Assembly: GCA_963845895.1 (NCBI GenBank)
Contig: CAWJTN010000001.1
Coordinates: forward strand, 496,001-560,000
DNA length: 64,000 nt
Direction: 5' to 3'
Source of the DNA: CAWJTN01 sp963845895
Lineage (GTDB): Bacteria; Patescibacteriota; Microgenomatia; UBA1406; GWC2-37-13
Shown: positions 63,804 to 64,000 of the stretch, in pieces
Numbering within the stretch: position 1 is the stretch's first letter
Layout: each line of letters begins with the position of its first letter
Notes under the pieces: model-generated
Databases searched by the model: none
What the model was told of the DNA's origin: nothing
The model's input: the letters and a program-made list of their open reading frames with translations, nothing else
Translations under genes and position numbers: made by a program

Positions 63804-64000
63804 GTGGAAACCGTTGAAATTGTTGATGAAGATTTTCATGTTCTTTATAAGGTCTCCAAAAAAGAGGCACATGATAAAGGCCTACTCCACAAATGTGTTA
63901 TTGCCGAAGTAATCAATAAAAAAGGGAAAATGATGCTTATAAAACCATATTCCCATAAACAAGATGCAGGACAATATGTGTCACCTGTTGGAGGACATGT
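63804..64000 (+). CDS. Nudix hydrolase, 3' end cut by window end
   Basis: A GTG start opens METVEIVDEDFHVLYKVSKKEAHDKGLLHKCVIAEVINKKGKMMLIKPYSHK...GQYVSPVGGH, the N-terminal half of a Nudix domain (isopentenyl-diphosphate-isomerase-like branch, as for 1290-1835). The Nudix box lies beyond the window, so activity cannot be judged. Confidence 0.75.
   Translation, partial: METVEIVDEDFHVLYKVSKKEAHDKGLLHKCVIAEVINKKGKMMLIKPYSHKQDAGQYVSPVGGH

Noticed and set aside
1..64000. CRISPR array
   Set aside because: No regular direct repeats with unique spacers were found; the palindromic repeats are dispersed single copies, and no cas genes are present.

Overview
The window looks like a chromosomal segment of a Candidate Phyla Radiation (Patescibacteria) bacterium, most likely of the Microgenomates group. 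The DNA is AT-rich, genes are tightly packed, and there are many short membrane-anchored proteins of a kind common in that group (DUF5667, eight-cysteine cluster, PrgI/VirB4/VirB2-like secretion parts). TGA is an ordinary stop (for example at 42174-42176), which argues against the Gracilibacteria/Absconditabacteria code. No rRNA, ribosomal-protein cluster or CRISPR array was seen. The lineage assignment is inference from gene content.

Layout. 1-6200: small housekeeping and surface genes ending in smpB. 6198-6585: tmRNA (ssrA). About 6.5-18.1 kb: an integrated mobile element whose frameshifted large serine recombinase lies against, and partly inside, the tmRNA 3' end. It carries a MerR-like regulator, a double-ParB protein, a rhomboid protease, a HEPN-like protein, a secreted HNH nuclease, a terminase-small-subunit-like protein, and a structured RNA candidate at about 16.45-16.59 kb. 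18.2-26.5 kb: envelope genes including three paralogous PsbP-like lipoprotein-type genes, a GT-C glycosyltransferase, VapBC, endonuclease Q and an O-antigen-ligase-like protein. 26.6-38.9 kb: HU, RNase Y, RecX-RecA, UbiA-type prenyltransferase, phosphoglucose/phosphomannose isomerase, and two tiny GIY-YIG nuclease genes each enclosed by inverted palindromic repeats. 39.3-44.9 kb: a B12 module (NrdR, class II ribonucleotide reductase, cobalamin adenosyltransferase, then a cobalamin-riboswitch-like leader in front of an unknown zinc-ribbon protein). 44.9-58.1 kb: thioredoxin, SpoIID, parts of a type IV secretion-like machine, and the replication-origin region: a HARP-type protein-only RNase P gene head to head with dnaA (two DnaA boxes between them), then dnaN, RNase H, a XerC/D-like protein lacking catalytic residues, and an S1-domain protein. 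58.8 kb: tRNA-Ala(GGC). 59.0-62.6 kb: a four-gene cassette (SIS isomerase, HAD phosphatase, kinase, class III aminotransferase). 62.8-64.0 kb: nucleoside deoxyribosyltransferase-like and two Nudix genes, the last cut by the window end.

Two window-wide patterns stand out. First, a TATAAT-like -10 hexamer lies 6-8 bases before the start codon of at least 22 genes with no Shine-Dalgarno sequence, which predicts widespread leaderless mRNAs; a minority (e.g. 2806, 5655, 16260, 26902, 53733) have strong AGGAGG-type sites. Second, a family of short palindromic repeats built on the cores CTCGACTTCGCTCG and GGTTTACCC is scattered between genes. Two copies-pairs enclose GIY-YIG genes like small transposon ends, and one copy has an apparent empty-site partner in the same window.
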